Shown: positions 43,859 to 53,709, counted from the stretch's first letter. The stretch is 64,000 nt of DNA from Mucilaginibacter pineti (GCF_900101875.1 NZ_FNAI01000007.1:1-64000), one strand, 5' to 3'. The notes: generated from the sequence alone by a model not told the origin. Translations and numbers: made by a program.

Positions 43859-46286
43859 CGTCAACAATAATTTTTTTAACCTTTTGGTACATGAACGATA
43901 TAATAAGCAGCAAAATACCCAGGCAAAAGAACGCCGCTATTTTACCCGCCTGCGGTATATCCACAATATCGTACACAAATAATTTTATCAGCGTAAGCGA
44001 AAACAAACTTAGCGATACTATACGCATTGTTTTTAATTTATAACGCATCCCGAGCCACATGAGCGAGAAAGAAAGCAGTCCCCATAAAATAGGTAAACCG
44101 GTTTTTACATATACGGTTTCTATCCGGCCGATATCCTTTATTTTGCTATAGAACAATACATTGCTTAGCAGGCTAACTTCTAAACTTAAAAACACCACAA
44201 TGCCGATACTTATAAGCCAGGTAAAGAGTGTTTTCATGCCTTCATCAAGTGTGGCTTGGCACAGGCGGATAATACGATAAAATAACAGGCCTACGAATAC
44301 TGCCGATATCCAATGCGCGATAAAATGACCAGCCGGTGGTTTGTGGCCACTTAGCATATCTGTAAGCACATCAAAAAATGCCGGCATCAGCGCAAGGTAA
44401 ATAGTAACGCATAGCAGCAATATGCCTAACCGTATCGGGTTTGCAAAACGTAATGCACCGGCTTTTAACGAGGCAAGGTAATAGCCGTATATAAACACCG
44501 GCGTATACAGCATTATGTATAAAATATTTAATGTAGTGCCCGGGAAGTGGTTCAGGAACTGATGGTTTATCTCCAAAAGGCCGCTCAGGAATAGCAATGC
44601 AAGGGCGGTTATGCTAAAGATGCGGTCTTCAACGGCGATGCCTTTAATTCGTGGGTTTTCGTCACGACCTATTAATATCGATAGTAAGAATGAACTTACA
44701 GCGGCAACTACTGTAGTAATAAAACCTTTGTTGGCAACAATAGTAAGTGTAATTAAATGGTCGCTGTAGATCTGGAACAGATCCATCATTAAACTGCATA
44801 GCATGGCACCCCAGATTACCAGCGAAGTGAGTTTCATCAGCTGAATGCCCGAGCGTTGATACAGCCAGTAAAGTAATACCGCCTCTGACGCCCAGAAAAT
44901 GGTAATGCTGTTGCTGTGCAGTTGAATAGGTGCTGCCAATGAAATAAACGTAAGCGTTATCCCAATGAGCAGGTAAAGGATATTGGTATCAACCTTGCGG
45001 TTACGGAATAAGATGTAGGAGAGAACAAGGTTAACCACCGCTAAACTTACGCAGAATAATCCGCGGAATTGTTCGGCGTGCATTGCCGTAAGCAGGTATA
45101 AGCCGGCCGCAAAGTAAAGTGCCGTGTTGGTTAGCAGTATGCTGAAATCCGATGCAATGAATGTTTTGTTTTCGCGAACATTATGCGCAACATTTATGGC
45201 AAAATACAGCAGGTAAAATATGCTGGCATAAATAAAGCCATAATGGTAAGTAGGCGGGGTAAGCGTATATAAAACGCTGCCGAAAACTATTACAGTAAAG
45301 CCGAAGGATACAATATTTAGCACCCGCCATGCTTTAAAGTAGGAAATAATGAGCAGGCCAATGTTTAGTATGAGCAGGTAAATAAACAGCGCGTTGTAAT
45401 TTGCATGGCCGTTACTTACCATAAACGGACTGGCAAAACCACCCACAAGGGCAATTACTGCAAGCTCCTGTTTATCATAAAGCAGCGAAAGCAATACCGC
45501 GAAAATGGTGATGACTATTAAAATTATAAACGATGTAGTTTGGCTAAACAAATTAAACTGGTGATAGGCCAGCGTAATGGTGAAATAAAACACCGCCAAA
45601 CCACCACCTACCAATACCGAGCTAAAAGCTTTGTAGCTGTTGCGCATGCGGTGGGCAATGGCAATTAAAATAGCGCCGCAGCCAATACCAATGCCAACCC
45701 GGCCTAATGGGCCAACCCAGTCGTTATCAATAGCAAATTTCACAAAGTAGCCTATGGCCAGCACCAATATAGCTATGCCAATTTTATTAATGAGATTTTC
45801 GCCGATGAATTTTTCCAGATCGGGATGGCGCTCAAAGAAGGATAACTGCGGTTCCCGCGGCTTGGGCGGGTAAATATTTTGAGGTTTAGGCTGATAATTC
45901 TCGGCCACCTTTATCGGTCTGTTGATGATGGAGCTATCGTCACGTATCACGTCCGGCTGTCTTTCAACAGGGATAGGTGCAGTATCTTCATTGCCAAATG
46001 CCAGCGCTTCGACCTCAAGTTCGGTTGCTGAAATTGAGGACGGTGGTGTTGGGGTAACCGATTCCTCCACGGGTTTAACTGACGGTGTTTCCTGCACAAC
46101 TGGCTTAGGAGCGTCCTCTGTTTTTTTATTTTCCTGGGCTAATATTGTTATTCTTAATTGTTCAATTATTCGCTTTAAATCCAGTATCTTTAGTTCAAGA
46201 TCCTGCATGTTGCGGGTAACATTACTTTTGTTATTTAAAATTAAAATAACAACCAGCAGTAATAAAAATACGGTTAGTACATCCAT
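43821..46286 (-). CDS. DUF2339 multi-spanning membrane protein
   Basis: An 821-residue membrane protein. One helix at 1-15, a coiled coil (about 25-55), a Pro/Glu-rich linker (about 55-150), then about 20 or more helices starting near FIGENLINKIGIAILVLAIGYFVKFAID, the DUF2339 signature. The C-terminus is charged. The overlap of about 38 bases with the DUF3999 gene implies coupled translation. Proteins of this family are widespread and unexplained. Confidence 0.9.
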   Translation of the reverse strand: MDVLTVFLLLLVVILILNNKSNVTRNMQDLELKILDLKRIIEQLRITILAQENKKTEDAPKPVVQETPSVKPVEESVTPTPPSSISATELEVEALAFGNEDTAPIPVERQPDVIRDDSSIINRPIKVAENYQPKPQNIYPPKPREPQLSFFERHPDLEKFIGENLINKIGIAILVLAIGYFVKFAIDNDWVGPLGRVGIGIGCGAILIAIAHRMRNSYKAFSSVLVGGGLAVFYFTITLAYHQFNLFSQTTSFIILIVITIFAVLLSLLYDKQELAVIALVGGFASPFMVSNGHANYNALFIYLLILNIGLLIISYFKAWRVLNIVSFGFTVIVFGSVLYTLTPPTYHYGFIYASIFYLLYFAINVAHNVRENKTFIASDFSILLTNTALYFAAGLYLLTAMHAEQFRGLFCVSLAVVNLVLSYILFRNRKVDTNILYLLIGITLTFISLAAPIQLHSNSITIFWASEAVLLYWLYQRSGIQLMKLTSLVIWGAMLCSLMMDLFQIYSDHLITLTIVANKGFITTVVAAVSSFLLSILIGRDENPRIKGIAVEDRIFSITALALLFLSGLLEINHQFLNHFPGTTLNILYIMLYTPVFIYGYYLASLKAGALRFANPIRLGILLLCVTIYLALMPAFFDVLTDMLSGHKPPAGHFIAHWISAVFVGLLFYRIIRLCQATLDEGMKTLFTWLISIGIVVFLSLEVSLLSNVLFYSKIKDIGRIETVYVKTGLPILWGLLSFSLMWLGMRYKLKTMRIVSLSLFSLTLIKLFVYDIVDIPQAGKIAAFFCLGILLLIISFMYQKVKKIIVDDEAKNKDDNKEL

Positions 46287-46308
46287 ATTGTAAGGTTTAG
46301 CAAGAGCC

Positions 46309-46340
46309 TAAAGATAGATGAATTATAAAATAATAAGCAA
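46309..46340 (-). promoter_or_regulatory. Probable promoter of the DUF2339-DUF3999 operon
   Basis: On the minus strand: TTG (46338-46340), a 21-base spacer, TATCTTTA (46309-46316). The -7 box differs from consensus only in the last base. Confidence 0.45.
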
Positions 46341-46482
46341 AATTTATAAATATCACGAAAGCTGGAGTGTTTCTTTTCCTATTCACATTGAATACTCAGC
46401 GCTGTTACTCATTTACGGTTATCCACAATCCATAAGAATGTGCCGTTTTTTGCCATATCGAAGTAAATACTTGAAATTTCTG

Positions 46483-46512
46483 TTGACAAAGCAAACATCA
46501 GGGGTAACTTTA
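46483..46512 (+). promoter_or_regulatory. Probable promoter of the pentose phosphate operon
   Basis: TTG (46483-46485), a 19-base spacer, TAACTTTA (46505-46512); one base off consensus. It would give a leader of about 135 bases containing the inverted repeat at 46545-46579. Confidence 0.5.
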
Positions 46513-46544
46513 CTCTTGTAGTGTTTAGTGGTGTGTATAAATTA

Positions 46545-46579
46545 CACATTTTTAATGTGCAGATATTATTAAAAATGTG
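46545..46579 (+). promoter_or_regulatory. Perfect inverted repeat in the operon leader
   Basis: CACATTTTTAAT (46545-46556) and ATTAAAAATGTG (46568-46579), 12 of 12, with an 11-base spacer. It could be an operator for a dimeric regulator or an RNA hairpin. The rest of the 46287-46653 gap shows no gene. Confidence 0.55.
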
Positions 46580-46653
46580 ATATTTACGCGCCAAAGATTA
46601 CTAAATCATCCCCCGGTTTGCGCCGGGTTTACCACGTTGCCAAATTCTATACT

Positions 46654-47409
46654 ATGGAAACCACTTCAAAACAGGTAAAAATTCTTTCTATTGACATAGG
46701 CGGTTCGCACATAAAAGCCACTATTCTTAATAAAAAAGGGGAGCTTAAAATGGATTACGACAAAATTGTAACCCCTGCGCCCGCCAGTCCCGAAAATGTT
46801 ATTAAAGCTATAAAAACGCTGGTTAAAGATTTTCCCGCCTATGATAAAATATCTGTTGGTTTTCCTGGCTATGTGAAAAATGGCATCATAAAAACGGCAC
46901 CTAATCTCAGCACCAAGCTTTGGGCCGATGTTGACCTTACAAAAAAACTGACCGACGCATTAGGCAAACCCACCCAGGTGGTAAACGACGCCGATATGCA
47001 GGGCCTGGGAGTGGTTGATGGTAAAGGGCTTGAAATGGTGGTTACCTTGGGTACCGGTTTTGGAACCGCGTTATTAATGAACGGCCATCTGTTACCACAC
47101 TTTGAACTTGCTCATCTGCCCGTTAAAGCCGGTAAAACCTACGATAAATATATTGGCGAAGCCGCGCTTGAAAAAGAAGGAAAAGAAAAGTGGAACAGGC
47201 GGATGAAAAAAGTTTTTGAAATAATGAAAACCGTATTCAATTACGATACTTTGTATATAGGCGGAGGCAATTCTGATAAGCTTAATTTTAAGCTGGATAA
47301 AAACATGAAGATTGTAACCAATGCCGACGGTATCAAAGGCGGAGCAAGGTTATGGCTTGCCGATGAAGAAAGTGTAACTAAACGTAAAGTATCAACCCCA
47401 ACAACGTAA
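46654..47409 (+). CDS. Polyphosphate-type glucokinase (ROK family)
   Basis: A 251-residue ROK kinase from the ATG at 46654 (a TTG at 46618 would add 12 residues). LSIDIGGSHIKATIL is the phosphate-1 motif, VGFPGYVKNGIIKTAPNL the middle segment, VVNDADMQGLG contains the catalytic Asp, and VTLGTGFGTALLMNG is the phosphate-2 motif. As in polyphosphate glucokinases, it has LPHFELAHLPV and lacks the Cys-rich zinc motif of other ROK proteins. It makes glucose 6-phosphate, the entry to the pathway encoded by the genes behind it. The tkt gene starts 26 bases later. Specificity for polyphosphate over ATP is inferred. Confidence 0.82.
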   Translation: METTSKQVKILSIDIGGSHIKATILNKKGELKMDYDKIVTPAPASPENVIKAIKTLVKDFPAYDKISVGFPGYVKNGIIKTAPNLSTKLWADVDLTKKLTDALGKPTQVVNDADMQGLGVVDGKGLEMVVTLGTGFGTALLMNGHLLPHFELAHLPVKAGKTYDKYIGEAALEKEGKEKWNRRMKKVFEIMKTVFNYDTLYIGGGNSDKLNFKLDKNMKIVTNADGIKGGARLWLADEESVTKRKVSTPTT

Positions 47410-47435
47410 TAAAATCATACAATACCAATATTATA

Positions 47436-49439
47436 ATGGAAAATACACAGGACATAGAAAAATTAGCAATAGATACCGTAAGGATTTTATCTGCAGATGC
47501 AGTACAGAAAGCAAATTCTGGTCACCCGGGAACGGCAATGGCACTTGCACCTATGGGGCACGTTTTATGGTCGAAGTTTTTGAACTACAACCCTAAAAAC
47601 CCTGATTGGGCTAACCGCGATAGGTTTATCCTATCTGCAGGGCACGCATGTATATTGCAGTACAGCTTTTTGTATTTAACAGGCTATGACCTTAGTTTAG
47701 ATGATATAAAACAATTTCGCCAGTTAAACAGCAAAACTGCCGGTCACCCAGAGTATGGCTTGGCCCCTGGTGTTGATGTTACCACTGGTCCGCTGGGCCA
47801 GGGTTTTGCAAACGGTGTAGGTTTTGCCATCGCCCAAAAACACTTAGCTGCGCGTTACAACAAACCCGGCTTCGATCTTTTTAACTATAACATTTACGCT
47901 ATCACCAGCGATGGCGATATGATGGAAGGTGTTACTTCCGAAGCTGCTTCGTTGGCTGGTCACCTGCAATTGGGCAACTTAATTTACCTGTATGATGATA
48001 ACCACATATCAATTGAAGGTAGCACTGATATTGCTTTTAATGAAGATGTAAGCGCACGTTTCCGTGCGTACGGCTGGCAGGTGCAGGAAGTATCAGACGT
48101 TAACGATACTCACGCTTTGGAACTGGCTTTAATAAACGCCAAATCCGAAACGCAGAAACCGTCACTCATTCGCGTTCGTTCACTTATTGCCTATGGTAGC
48201 CCTAATAAATCGGGCACTGCCGGTTCACACGGATCACCGCTTGGAGCTGATGAAATTAAACTGGTTAAAAAGTTCTTTGGTTTCGATCCTGAAAAATCAT
48301 TTAACGTACCTGATGAAGTTGTAAAATACTACAACGAAAAAGGTGCTAAAGGCGAAGGAAAAGAAGAAAAATGGAACCAATTATTTGCAGACTATAAAGC
48401 AAAATATCCGGAATTAGCAGCAGAATACGAAACCGCCTTTAAAGGTGAGTTACCAGCTGGTTGGGCCGATAAATTGCCGGTATTTAAAGCAACCGATCCT
48501 AAAATGGCAACACGCCAGGCATCTGGTAAGGTGTTAAATGCTATTGCTGCAACAGTGCCAAACCTTATAGGTGGTGCAGCCGATCTTTCGCCATCAACAG
48601 AAACAAACCTTAAAGAGTATGATTCATTTACATCTGAAAACAGGGCAGGTCGTAACTTCCACTTCGGGATCCGCGAGCATGCAATGGGTTCGGCAATGAA
48701 TGGTATGTCATTAACAAAAGGTGTTATCCCGTTTGGTGCCACGTTCCTGATGTTCTCTGAATACATGCGCCCGCCAATCCGTTTGGCAGCCATTATGAAG
48801 ATCAGTCCGATATTTGTTTACACACACGATAGTATTGGTTTAGGCGAGGATGGTACCACCCACCAGCCGGTTGAGCAATTAGCTTCACTGCGTTCTATAC
48901 CAAACTTAACCGTTATCCGTCCGGCCGATGCTAACGAAACTGCACATGCCTGGCGTGTTGCCGTTGAGAAAAAAGGCGGCCCTACTGTATTGGTATTCAC
49001 CCGTCAGGGCCTGCCGATTCTTGACCAGGATAAATATGGTAAAGCATCAGATTTAGAAAAAGGTGCTTACATCCTATCTGAAGCCAGCAAAAACCCTGAT
49101 CTGATCTTAATTGCAACAGGTTCTGAAGTTGCATTGATCATGGATGCGCAGATTAAATTAGAAGCTGAAGGTATCTCAACCCGCGTGGTAAGTTTCCCAT
49201 CATGGGAATTGTTTGAAAAACAAGATGCTGCATATAAAGAAAAAGTATTCCCTAAAGCTTACAGGAAACGTTTAGCCGTTGAAATGGCATCGCCAATGGG
49301 CTGGCATAAATACACTACCGACGAAGGCGATATGCTTGGCATGACCACCTTTGGCGAATCTGCCCCGGCAGAAGACTTGTACAAGCACTTTGGCTTTACA
49401 ATTGACAATGTAGTAGCCCGCGCGAAAGCGTTGTTGTAA
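47436..49439 (+). CDS. tkt: Transketolase
   Basis: A 667-residue transketolase with full domains: KANSGHPGTAMALAP (about 24-38), GPLGQGFANGVG, the thiamine diphosphate motif SDGDMMEGVTSEA to DDNHISIEG (about 155-190), the middle domain with GIREHAMGSAMNG (about 410-422), and the C-terminal domain with ATGSEVALI (about 556-564). It moves two-carbon units in the non-oxidative pentose phosphate pathway. Co-directional with ppgK-type kinase and rpiA. Confidence 0.97.
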   Translation: MENTQDIEKLAIDTVRILSADAVQKANSGHPGTAMALAPMGHVLWSKFLNYNPKNPDWANRDRFILSAGHACILQYSFLYLTGYDLSLDDIKQFRQLNSKTAGHPEYGLAPGVDVTTGPLGQGFANGVGFAIAQKHLAARYNKPGFDLFNYNIYAITSDGDMMEGVTSEAASLAGHLQLGNLIYLYDDNHISIEGSTDIAFNEDVSARFRAYGWQVQEVSDVNDTHALELALINAKSETQKPSLIRVRSLIAYGSPNKSGTAGSHGSPLGADEIKLVKKFFGFDPEKSFNVPDEVVKYYNEKGAKGEGKEEKWNQLFADYKAKYPELAAEYETAFKGELPAGWADKLPVFKATDPKMATRQASGKVLNAIAATVPNLIGGAADLSPSTETNLKEYDSFTSENRAGRNFHFGIREHAMGSAMNGMSLTKGVIPFGATFLMFSEYMRPPIRLAAIMKISPIFVYTHDSIGLGEDGTTHQPVEQLASLRSIPNLTVIRPADANETAHAWRVAVEKKGGPTVLVFTRQGLPILDQDKYGKASDLEKGAYILSEASKNPDLILIATGSEVALIMDAQIKLEAEGISTRVVSFPSWELFEKQDAAYKEKVFPKAYRKRLAVEMASPMGWHKYTTDEGDMLGMTTFGESAPAEDLYKHFGFTIDNVVARAKALL

Positions 49440-49442
49440 AAT

Positions 49443-49532
49443 AGATTTGAGATGTGAGATATGAGATGTGAGATTTTACTTCGGTCGAAGTTGGATCTTT
49501 GTCTCATATCTCATATCTCACATCTCATATCT
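49443..49532. repeat. Self-complementary tandem repeat (7-bp unit GAGATGT) before rpiA
   Basis: The left arm (49443-49474) is four units of GAGATGT/GAGATAT. The right arm (49502-49532) is the reverse complement, 29 of 31 bases, ending 5 bases before the rpiA ATG. The hairpin loop is 27 bases. Confidence 0.9.
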
Positions 49533-49537
49533 AAGAG

Positions 49538-50245
49538 ATGAATTGGAATAGTAACCTTATACAAAATCTTTCCTGGTCTTCGGAGATCATTAATGCGGCT
49601 GGCAAGCAAAAGGTGGCTGATCAAATTGCAGCTAAGGTGAAAGATGGCGATGTGCTGGGTGTGGGCTCGGGCTCCACTGTTTACATGGCGTTGCTGGCTA
49701 TTGCCGAACGGATCAGGAACGAGAAGCTTAAAGTGCTGGCAATCCCAACCTCGCTGGAAATCTCGATGTTTTGCAGCAAGCTGGGTATACCACTAACTAC
49801 CTTGTTTGAGAATAAACCCGATTGGCTGTTCGACGGTGCCGATGAAGTTGACCCCGACAATAGTTTAATAAAAGGCAGGGGCGGGGCAATGTTTAAAGAG
49901 AAATTGCTCATTAGTTCAAGCGCAGTAAATTATATTATTGTGGATGACTCAAAGGTTGTTAAAAAACTGGGGACAAACTTCCCGGTTCCGATTGAGGTTT
50001 TCCCGCAAGCCTTATTGCATGTGGAGGCTGAACTCAAAAAATTGGGGGCCAACAGCATTGTATTAAGGCCGGCAAAAGGCAAGGATGGGCCGATTATCAC
50101 TGAAAACAATAATTTAATATTCGATTGCTATTTTAATGAGATAGGAAAAAGCATGGAGCAGGATATAAAATCGATCACCGGTGTTATTGAAAGCGGGCTT
50201 TTTATCGGCTATAATCTGGAAATTTTAGTAGCATCGAACGATTAA
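49538..50245 (+). CDS. rpiA: Ribose-5-phosphate isomerase A
   Basis: A 235-residue RpiA. GVGSGSTVYMALLAI (about 40-54), DGADEVDPDNSLIKGRGGAMFKEKLL (Asp and Lys catalytic residues, about 97-122) and the family pattern to the C-terminus. It interconverts ribose and ribulose 5-phosphates. The ATG directly follows the repeat hairpin and has no visible Shine-Dalgarno site. A gap of 188 bases to tal (50246-50433) holds no gene. Confidence 0.95.
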   Translation: MNWNSNLIQNLSWSSEIINAAGKQKVADQIAAKVKDGDVLGVGSGSTVYMALLAIAERIRNEKLKVLAIPTSLEISMFCSKLGIPLTTLFENKPDWLFDGADEVDPDNSLIKGRGGAMFKEKLLISSSAVNYIIVDDSKVVKKLGTNFPVPIEVFPQALLHVEAELKKLGANSIVLRPAKGKDGPIITENNNLIFDCYFNEIGKSMEQDIKSITGVIESGLFIGYNLEILVASND

Positions 50246-50433
50246 AAGAGTTTACATTGTTATAGCGCAACAATGATATTATGCTTACAATACACATAAT
50301 ATTAATTAAGAGCTTTACATAACGGCGTAAACGAATAACTTTACAACATTATCCACTAAACACATCGATTTTATCGGTTGGTTAGGTGGATCATTAAAAA
50401 TATTAAAGAATAGAAATTTAAAACAGACCAAAA

Positions 50434-51525
50434 ATGGCAACTAATAACGTAAAACAAATTCATGATTTCGGACAAAGCATCTGGCTTGATTTTATTGACC
50501 GCGAAATAATCGCTTCCGGAAAATTAAAAAAACTTATTGATGAGGATGGTGTAAGAGGCGTAACCTCAAACCCGGCCATTTTTGAGAAAGCCATTACCAG
50601 CAGCGCCGATTATGATAACGATATTAAGGAGCTTGCTAAAACAGCCGCAAACAACGAAGAGTTGTTTTTTGGTTTAGCCGTAAAAGACATTCAACAAGCT
50701 ACTGAGTTATTTAAAGATGTTTATACCGAATCTGACAAGGTTGACGGTTATGTAAGCCTTGAAGTATCTCCGTTTTTAGCGTTAGATACCGAAGGTACAG
50801 CAAAACAGGCAGAATTACTTTGGAAACAAGTTGATCGCGATAACGTAATGATCAAAATTCCTGGTACACAACCGGGCTTAGCAGCAATCAGGCAGTCAAT
50901 CGCAAAAGGTATCAACATTAACGTTACTTTACTTTTTGGTTTGGAGCGTTACGAAGCTGTAACCGAAGCCTACATTGCAGGTTTGGAGGATCATTTGGCA
51001 GCAGGCCACAAAATTGCACATATCGCATCGGTAGCCAGTTTCTTCCTGAGCCGTATTGATGTGATTGTTGATCCTTTATTGGAAGCAAAAGGCGAAAAAG
51101 CTTTAGTAGGCGAAGTTGCCATTGCATCAGCCAAAAAAGCATACGAAATATACAAAAGGGTATTCAGCAGCGAAAGATGGAAAAAATTAGAAGCTGAAGG
51201 CGCAAAACCACAACGTTTGTTATGGGCAAGTACTGGCAGCAAAAACCCTGCATTTAAAGATACCAAATACGTTGAGGCTTTGATCGGTCCGGATACTGTT
51301 GATACCGTTCCTTTGGAAACTGTTGATGCTTTCCGCGATCATGGTGTTGCTGCAAACACTTTAGAAGGTGGTTTAGCAGAAGCAACTGCAACATTAGCAA
51401 AACTGAAAGACTTAGGTATCGATCTTGACGCCATCACCCAGCAATTAGAGGATGAAGGTATCGAGAAATTTAACAAGCCTTTTGAAAAACTGCTTAACGC
51501 TATTGAAGATCAAAAAAACAAATAA
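50434..51525 (+). CDS. tal: Transaldolase
   Basis: A 363-residue transaldolase of the Tal type found in actinobacteria and Bacteroidota. SIWLDFIDREII near the start, GVTSNPAIFEKAI (about 43-55), VSLEVSPFLALDTE (about 107-120), the Schiff-base Lys in MIKIPGTQPGL (about 138-148), and LLWASTGSKNPAFKDTKYVEALIGPDTV (about 268-295). It moves three-carbon units in the non-oxidative pentose phosphate branch. The next gene, a HAD phosphatase, starts 11 bases later. Confidence 0.95.
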   Translation: MATNNVKQIHDFGQSIWLDFIDREIIASGKLKKLIDEDGVRGVTSNPAIFEKAITSSADYDNDIKELAKTAANNEELFFGLAVKDIQQATELFKDVYTESDKVDGYVSLEVSPFLALDTEGTAKQAELLWKQVDRDNVMIKIPGTQPGLAAIRQSIAKGININVTLLFGLERYEAVTEAYIAGLEDHLAAGHKIAHIASVASFFLSRIDVIVDPLLEAKGEKALVGEVAIASAKKAYEIYKRVFSSERWKKLEAEGAKPQRLLWASTGSKNPAFKDTKYVEALIGPDTVDTVPLETVDAFRDHGVAANTLEGGLAEATATLAKLKDLGIDLDAITQQLEDEGIEKFNKPFEKLLNAIEDQKNK

Positions 51526-51536
51526 AAATTAAACTG

Positions 51537-52163
51537 ATGGAAGTTGCTGATCTGAAGATCCTCTTTTTTGATGTGGGTGGCATTTTGCTGTCAAACGGTT
51601 GGGGGCATGAAGCTCGCGAGGAAGCAGCCAAAAGGTTTAACCTCGACTACGCCGAAGTAAATGCCCTGCATAATTTCATTTTCAATGTATATGAAATTGG
51701 CAGCATCACGTTGGATGAATACCTTGATACGGTTATTTTTAATCACCCAAGGGATTTTGTTCGTGAGGATTTTAAGGAATTTATTTTCTCAACCTCGGTT
51801 GAATTGCCTATGCTGCAATTTTTAAAAGAGTGGAAAAAAGACTGCGGCTTCCGTATTATCTCCCTAAACAACGAAGGCAAGGAGCTTAACGATTATCGTG
51901 TACGTAAATTTAAACTGCACGAATGTTTCGACGCCTTTATATCATCGTGCGAAGTAAAAATGCGTAAGCCCGATCCCGGTATCTGGCAGTTGGCCATGGG
52001 TATTGCCCAAGCCCAGCCAAACCAGTGCGTTTACTTTGATGACAGGATGATGTTTGTTAACACGGCCCAAAAATTGGGGATCCGCTCGTTTCAGCACGTT
52101 GACCTGGCAACCACAAAAAAAATATTAGAAGATCTTAAAAAAGAAAACCTCAAAACAACATGA
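51537..52163 (+). CDS. HAD-superfamily phosphatase in the pentose phosphate operon
   Basis: A 208-residue HAD IA-type hydrolase. Motif I is ILFFDVGGIL (DVG, one acidic residue, as in YihX-like sugar phosphatases), motif II FRIISLNNEG, motif III Lys in KMRKPDPGIW, motif IV CVYFDDRMMFV. The gene overlaps gnd by 4 bases (ATGA) and follows tal by 11, so it is a fixed part of the operon. Its substrate is unknown. One reasonable guess is a metabolite-repair role on by-products of the pathway such as phosphoerythronate. Confidence 0.87.
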   Translation: MEVADLKILFFDVGGILLSNGWGHEAREEAAKRFNLDYAEVNALHNFIFNVYEIGSITLDEYLDTVIFNHPRDFVREDFKEFIFSTSVELPMLQFLKEWKKDCGFRIISLNNEGKELNDYRVRKFKLHECFDAFISSCEVKMRKPDPGIWQLAMGIAQAQPNQCVYFDDRMMFVNTAQKLGIRSFQHVDLATTKKILEDLKKENLKTT

Positions 52164-53590
52164 GCGCAACAACAGATAAATATGCCTTTGGCATGATAGG
52201 CTTAGGCGTTATGGGCCGCAGCCTGCTGCTTAACATGGCCGATCATGGCTTTGCCGTAGCAGGGCATGATAAAGATGCCGCTAAAGTAGCATCATTAAAT
52301 GACGAAGCCGGTGACCTGGCCGTAAAAGGCTTTGGCGATGTTAAAGAATTTATACAAAGCCTTACAACGCCAAGGGCAATTATGATGCTGGTACCAGCAG
52401 GTAAAATTGTAGATGCGGTTATTGAGGAGCTTACTCCTTTGTTAGAAAAGGGAGATATATTAATTGATGGCGGTAACTCGCACTTTACCGATACCAACCG
52501 CCGTGTAGAAGAGCTGGAAGCTATAGGCCTGCATTTCTTTGGCATGGGTGTATCTGGCGGCGAAGAAGGCGCTCGTCGTGGCCCAAGCATGATGCCGGGT
52601 GGCGATAAAGAAGCCTACAATGTAATGAAGCCTATTTTTGAGGCCATTGCTGCCAAGGTTGATGGCGCGCCATGCGTAACCTATATTGGCCCAGGTGCAT
52701 CTGGTCACTTTGTGAAGATGGTGCATAACGGTATAGAGTACGGCATAATGCAATTACTTGCAGAAACCTACGAGATAATGAAAAAAGGCCTAAAGCTGGA
52801 TAATGCAGCCATCGGCAAAATATTTACCGATTGGAATAATGGTCGCCTGCAATCATTCCTGCTTGATATCACCAAAGATATATTTGCATTTAAAGCACCG
52901 GGTACAGACCATTTGCTTTTAGATGATATTAAAGACGAGGCTCGTGCAAAAGGTACCGGTAAATGGACATCGCAAAGCGCTATGGACCTGCAGGCACCTA
53001 TCCCAACGGTTGATACCGCGGTTTCTATGCGCGATCTTTCAAAATACAAAGCTTTACGTACCAAGGCTGCCGGTATTTACAGTACGCAAGACCGCCAGGC
53101 TATTGAAGGCAAAGTAGAGGAATTATTAACCGCTTTAGAGCAGGCTTTCTACTTCACCATGATCATTAGCTACGCGCAAGGCATGCACATGTTGTCAAGA
53201 GCATCAGAAGAATACCAGTATGACCTGAAACTTGACGAGATAGCCAAGATCTGGCGCGGCGGATGTATCATCCGTTCAAAATTCCTGGAGAACATTTATG
53301 GTGCTTACGGCAAAGATAAAAACCTTGAACATCTACTTTTAGATGGCGATGTGGCAGCCCTTGTTGAAGGCACATTGCCCGGCATCCGTAAAATAGTTGC
53401 ATCGGCAGTTAATGCGGGTATTGCAGCACCTGCTTACGCGGCGTCTTTAAGTTACTTTGACGCTTTCCGTAGTGAAAGGATGCCAAGTAACTTAACCCAG
53501 GCACAACGCGATTATTTTGGAGCGCACACTTACGAGCTGATAGGCAAAGAAGGTACTTTCCATACGCAATGGGCACCAAGCGAAGATTAA
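52160..53590 (+). CDS. gnd: 6-phosphogluconate dehydrogenase, decarboxylating
   Basis: A 476-residue enzyme. NADP motif GLGVMGRSLLLNMADHG (about 14-30), GGNSHFTDTNRR, GMGVSGGEEGARRGPSMMPGG (about 130-150), the catalytic Lys in FVKMVHNGIEYG (about 184-195) and the C-terminal helical domain with FRSERMPSNLTQAQRDYFGAHTYE. It makes ribulose 5-phosphate, NADPH and CO2. It overlaps the HAD gene by 4 bases. Confidence 0.97.
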   Translation: MSATTDKYAFGMIGLGVMGRSLLLNMADHGFAVAGHDKDAAKVASLNDEAGDLAVKGFGDVKEFIQSLTTPRAIMMLVPAGKIVDAVIEELTPLLEKGDILIDGGNSHFTDTNRRVEELEAIGLHFFGMGVSGGEEGARRGPSMMPGGDKEAYNVMKPIFEAIAAKVDGAPCVTYIGPGASGHFVKMVHNGIEYGIMQLLAETYEIMKKGLKLDNAAIGKIFTDWNNGRLQSFLLDITKDIFAFKAPGTDHLLLDDIKDEARAKGTGKWTSQSAMDLQAPIPTVDTAVSMRDLSKYKALRTKAAGIYSTQDRQAIEGKVEELLTALEQAFYFTMIISYAQGMHMLSRASEEYQYDLKLDEIAKIWRGGCIIRSKFLENIYGAYGKDKNLEHLLLDGDVAALVEGTLPGIRKIVASAVNAGIAAPAYAASLSYFDAFRSERMPSNLTQAQRDYFGAHTYELIGKEGTFHTQWAPSED

Positions 53591-53593
53591 ATA

Positions 53594-53687
53594 TTAGTAT
53601 CAAGTAGTTAGTATCAAGTATCAAGACAGGATGCATAGTTCAAGAAATAAAAAATCATGATACTTGATACTAACTACTTGATACCAA
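53594..53687. repeat. Self-complementary tandem repeat (unit AGTATCA) between gnd and zwf
   Basis: The left arm (53594-53623) and right arm (53658-53687) are 29 of 30 complementary, with a loop of 34 bases. Each arm is built from TAGTATCAAG/TATCA pieces. The hairpin ends 22 bases before the zwf ATG. It starts 4 bases after the gnd stop. Confidence 0.9.
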
Positions 53688-53709
53688 TTGATATTAAAAA
53701 AATCATAAA

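Noticed and set aside
49443..49532. Rho-independent terminator between tkt and rpiA
   Set aside because: The hairpin is very long and AT-rich and has no T-tract; it looks like a repeat locus instead.
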